A DNA stretch of 64,000 nt from Streptomyces sp. CNH099 (GTDB taxonomy: Bacteria > Actinomycetota > Actinomycetes > Streptomycetales > Streptomycetaceae), in contig AZWL01000001.1 of assembly GCA_000514715.1 (NCBI GenBank), positions 744,186-808,185 of the forward strand. Direction: 5' to 3'. The notes beneath the pieces are model-generated. The model was given only the letters and a program-made list of their open reading frames with translations, ran no database searches and was not told the origin of the DNA. The position numbers were made by a program, and so were the translations under genes. Shown here piece after piece: positions 62,690-64,000 of the stretch (positions are counted from its first letter, which is position 1; each line of letters opens with the position of its first letter).

Positions 62690-62698
62690 TAGTTGTTG
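62671..62698. promoter_or_regulatory. Direct repeats CAATAATTGTTG-TCGT-CAATAGTTGTTG (MarR operator candidate)
   Basis: Two 12-bp copies with one difference, separated by 4 bp. Each contains a CAAT-A-(A/G)TTG dyad. They sit in an unusually AT-rich patch between the divergent SDR and MarR genes and cover the leftward promoter. Expected binding site of the adjacent MarR protein. Confidence 0.65.
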
Positions 62699-62707
62699 AG
62701 AACCAGC

Positions 62708-63229
62708 ATGTGGGGCATGCTGGTGCTGTCCCGTCCGACGCCCCGTGGGCACACGGGCCAGCACCCGGAGCACGACATCACCGACCACGACCCGCCCTGG
62801 ATGCGCGACCTGCACGCCGACACCGGCTATCTGCTGTACCGGCTCGGGCTGCGCTCCGGCCGGCTGTTCAACGCGACCCTGGAGGAGTCCGGGCTGCGGC
62901 TGCGGCACTACGCGCTGCTGCGCTATCTCGCCTCCGTGGACGGCGCCCCGCAGCGGGAGTTGAGCGAGCGCCTCGGCTACGACCCGAGCGCGATCGTGAG
63001 CCTCGTGGACGACCTGGAGCGGTTCGGCCTCGCCGTCCGCACGGCCTCCCCCGCCGACCGCCGCAGCCGCATCGTCGCCCTCACCGACCGGGGCCGGGAC
63101 ACGCTGCGCGACACCGGCAAGGGCGGTCGCCGGGTCACCGACGAGCTGCTCGCCCCGCTGCACCCCGACGAGCGGGCCACGCTGCACGCGCTGCTGCTGC
63201 GCATCGCGGAACCCGGGCCCTCCGAGTAG
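62708..63229 (+). CDS. MarR-family regulator (CouR-like)
   Basis: A 173-residue MarR regulator with helices DTGYLLYRLGLRSGRLFNAT, the winged helix QRELSERLGYDPSAIVSLVD and the basic wing ASPADRRSRIVALTDRGRD. CouR of Rhodococcus is a MarR repressor released by p-coumaroyl-CoA, and its place divergent from the cou-like operon is the same. The start is uncertain: 62708 and 62717 are both possible, with little ribosome-binding site. The operator repeats end ten bases upstream, so autoregulation is likely. Confidence 0.82.
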   Translation: MWGMLVLSRPTPRGHTGQHPEHDITDHDPPWMRDLHADTGYLLYRLGLRSGRLFNATLEESGLRLRHYALLRYLASVDGAPQRELSERLGYDPSAIVSLVDDLERFGLAVRTASPADRRSRIVALTDRGRDTLRDTGKGGRRVTDELLAPLHPDERATLHALLLRIAEPGPSE

Positions 63230-63247
63230 AGCTGACGGACGGCGCCG

Positions 63248-64000
63248 ATGCCGGACCCCGCAGGACAGCAGCCGCAGGGCCGCGGGCCCGGCGCGGCGCC
63301 GCCGCACTCCCGCTCCGCCGCGGACCGGCTGCTGGCCGTCCTCGGCGCGTTCGACCACGCCAACCCGGCGCTGTCGCTGACCGGGATCGCCCGGCGCGCC
63401 CGCCTCACCCTCGCCACCGCGCACCGCCTGGTGGGGGTCCTGACCGCGTGGGGCGCGCTCGAACGGGACGAGCGGGGCAGCTACCACATCGGGCTGCGGG
63501 TGTGGGAGCTCGCGGCGCTGGCCCCGCGCGGCCATGCGCTGCGCGAGGCGGCGCTGCCGTTCCTGGAGGACCTGTACGAGGCCACCCACGAGAACGTGCA
63601 TCTCGCGGTCCGCGACGGCCTGGACACGGTGTACATCGAGCGGATCTCCGGCCGCTCCGCGGTCGGCGTGCGCAGCCGCGTCGGCGCGCGGTGGCCGCTG
63701 CACGCCACGGGCGTCGGCCTGGTGCTCCTCGCCCACAGCTCCCCGGCCGTCCAGGACGAGGTGTGCGCACGGCCGCTGGTGGCCTTCACGCCGCACACGC
63801 TCTCCGATCCGGTGCGGCTGCGGCGCACCCTGGCCGACGTCCGGCGCACCGGATGCGCCGTGAGCGACCGCCAGATCACCGAGGACGCGCTGTCGGTGGC
63901 CGCGCCGGTGCGCGGCCCGCGCGGCGACGTGGTGGCGGCGGTGTCGCTCGTCGTCCACGCCGCGGGGGCGCAGCCGCCGATGCTGATCCCCGCCGTGCGG
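63248..64000 (+). CDS. IclR-family regulator (3' end outside window)
   Basis: The first 251 codons of an IclR regulator. A Pro/Gly-rich leader (1-25), helix-turn-helix at about 27-90 (LTGIARRARLTLATAHRLVG), and an effector domain with ENVHLAVRDGLDTVYIERIS, WPLHATGVGLVLLAHSS and EDALSVAAPVRGPRGDVVAA. It starts 18 bp after the MarR gene, probably in the same transcript. Targets unknown; the unseen genes to the right may be its regulon. Confidence 0.88.
   Translation, partial: MPDPAGQQPQGRGPGAAPPHSRSAADRLLAVLGAFDHANPALSLTGIARRARLTLATAHRLVGVLTAWGALERDERGSYHIGLRVWELAALAPRGHALREAALPFLEDLYEATHENVHLAVRDGLDTVYIERISGRSAVGVRSRVGARWPLHATGVGLVLLAHSSPAVQDEVCARPLVAFTPHTLSDPVRLRRTLADVRRTGCAVSDRQITEDALSVAAPVRGPRGDVVAAVSLVVHAAGAQPPMLIPAVR

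Overview
This 64 kb window is very GC-rich. Its genes have strong third-position GC, frequent GTG starts, 4-bp stop/start overlaps and Tat or lipoprotein export signals. It also holds a FilP-like coiled-coil protein, a CebR-type operator and the ATPase-less sugar ABC transporters typical of Streptomyces. The host is almost certainly a Streptomyces or close relative, from a chromosomal region specialised for plant biomass. I see no tRNA, rRNA, CRISPR array, complete insertion sequence or secondary-metabolite core gene.

Layout. (1) 1-4.9 kb: the start of a CBM13-GH62 arabinofuranosidase, a coiled-coil protein, an MscS channel and a PQQ-propeller lipoprotein. (2) 4.9-12.4 kb: a GntR regulator, a DHDPS-fold lyase/dehydratase, a DUF6807 protein, a CUT1 sugar ABC transporter and a Gfo/Idh oxidoreductase. 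(3) 12.4-15.7 kb: two secreted pectate lyases (PL9, PL1) and a gutted third one. (4) 15.8-22.4 kb: a second, paralogous DUF6807/Gfo/ABC module on the other strand, divergent from its own LacI regulator. (5) 22.4-31.9 kb: a CebR-like repressor facing a GH6 cellulase across a perfect CebR box, then GH27, GH43, GH95 and a FadR-type regulator. (6) 31.9-36.4 kb: a xylan operon (GH62, esterase, GH10 xylanase) and a frameshifted ThuA gene. (7) 36.7-43.1 kb: a PotABCD-type transporter and a receptor Ser/Thr kinase, followed by transposase debris. (8) 43.6-49.1 kb: a beta-ketoadipate operon, pcaIJHG-(pcaB scar)-pcaL-pobA. (9) 49.2-64 kb: a PaaX-family regulator, a Liv-type transporter, a tandem-fused IclR regulator, an aldehyde dehydrogenase, a four-gene CouLMNO-like hydroxycinnamate operon, a divergent MarR regulator and a partial IclR gene.

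How it fits together. Secreted enzymes open xylan, pectin, cellulose and side chains. The two sugar modules import and process oligosaccharides or uronides. The esterase may act on acyl groups of xylan, although its substrate is not proven. Hydroxycinnamates and other aromatic acids could enter by the Liv system, be shortened to 4-hydroxybenzoate by the cou-like enzymes, be hydroxylated by PobA and enter the pca pathway. The window therefore covers hemicellulose-to-lignin-acid utilisation in one neighbourhood.

Notable signals. The two GH62 genes share a two-palindrome promoter architecture. pcaB is reduced to a 41-codon, still translationally coupled scar. Several other genes are internally deleted, frameshifted or cut short. 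Small inverted repeats appear to link the pca operon with the aldehyde dehydrogenase, and two widely spaced promoters of the aromatic region share a TTGACGACA core.
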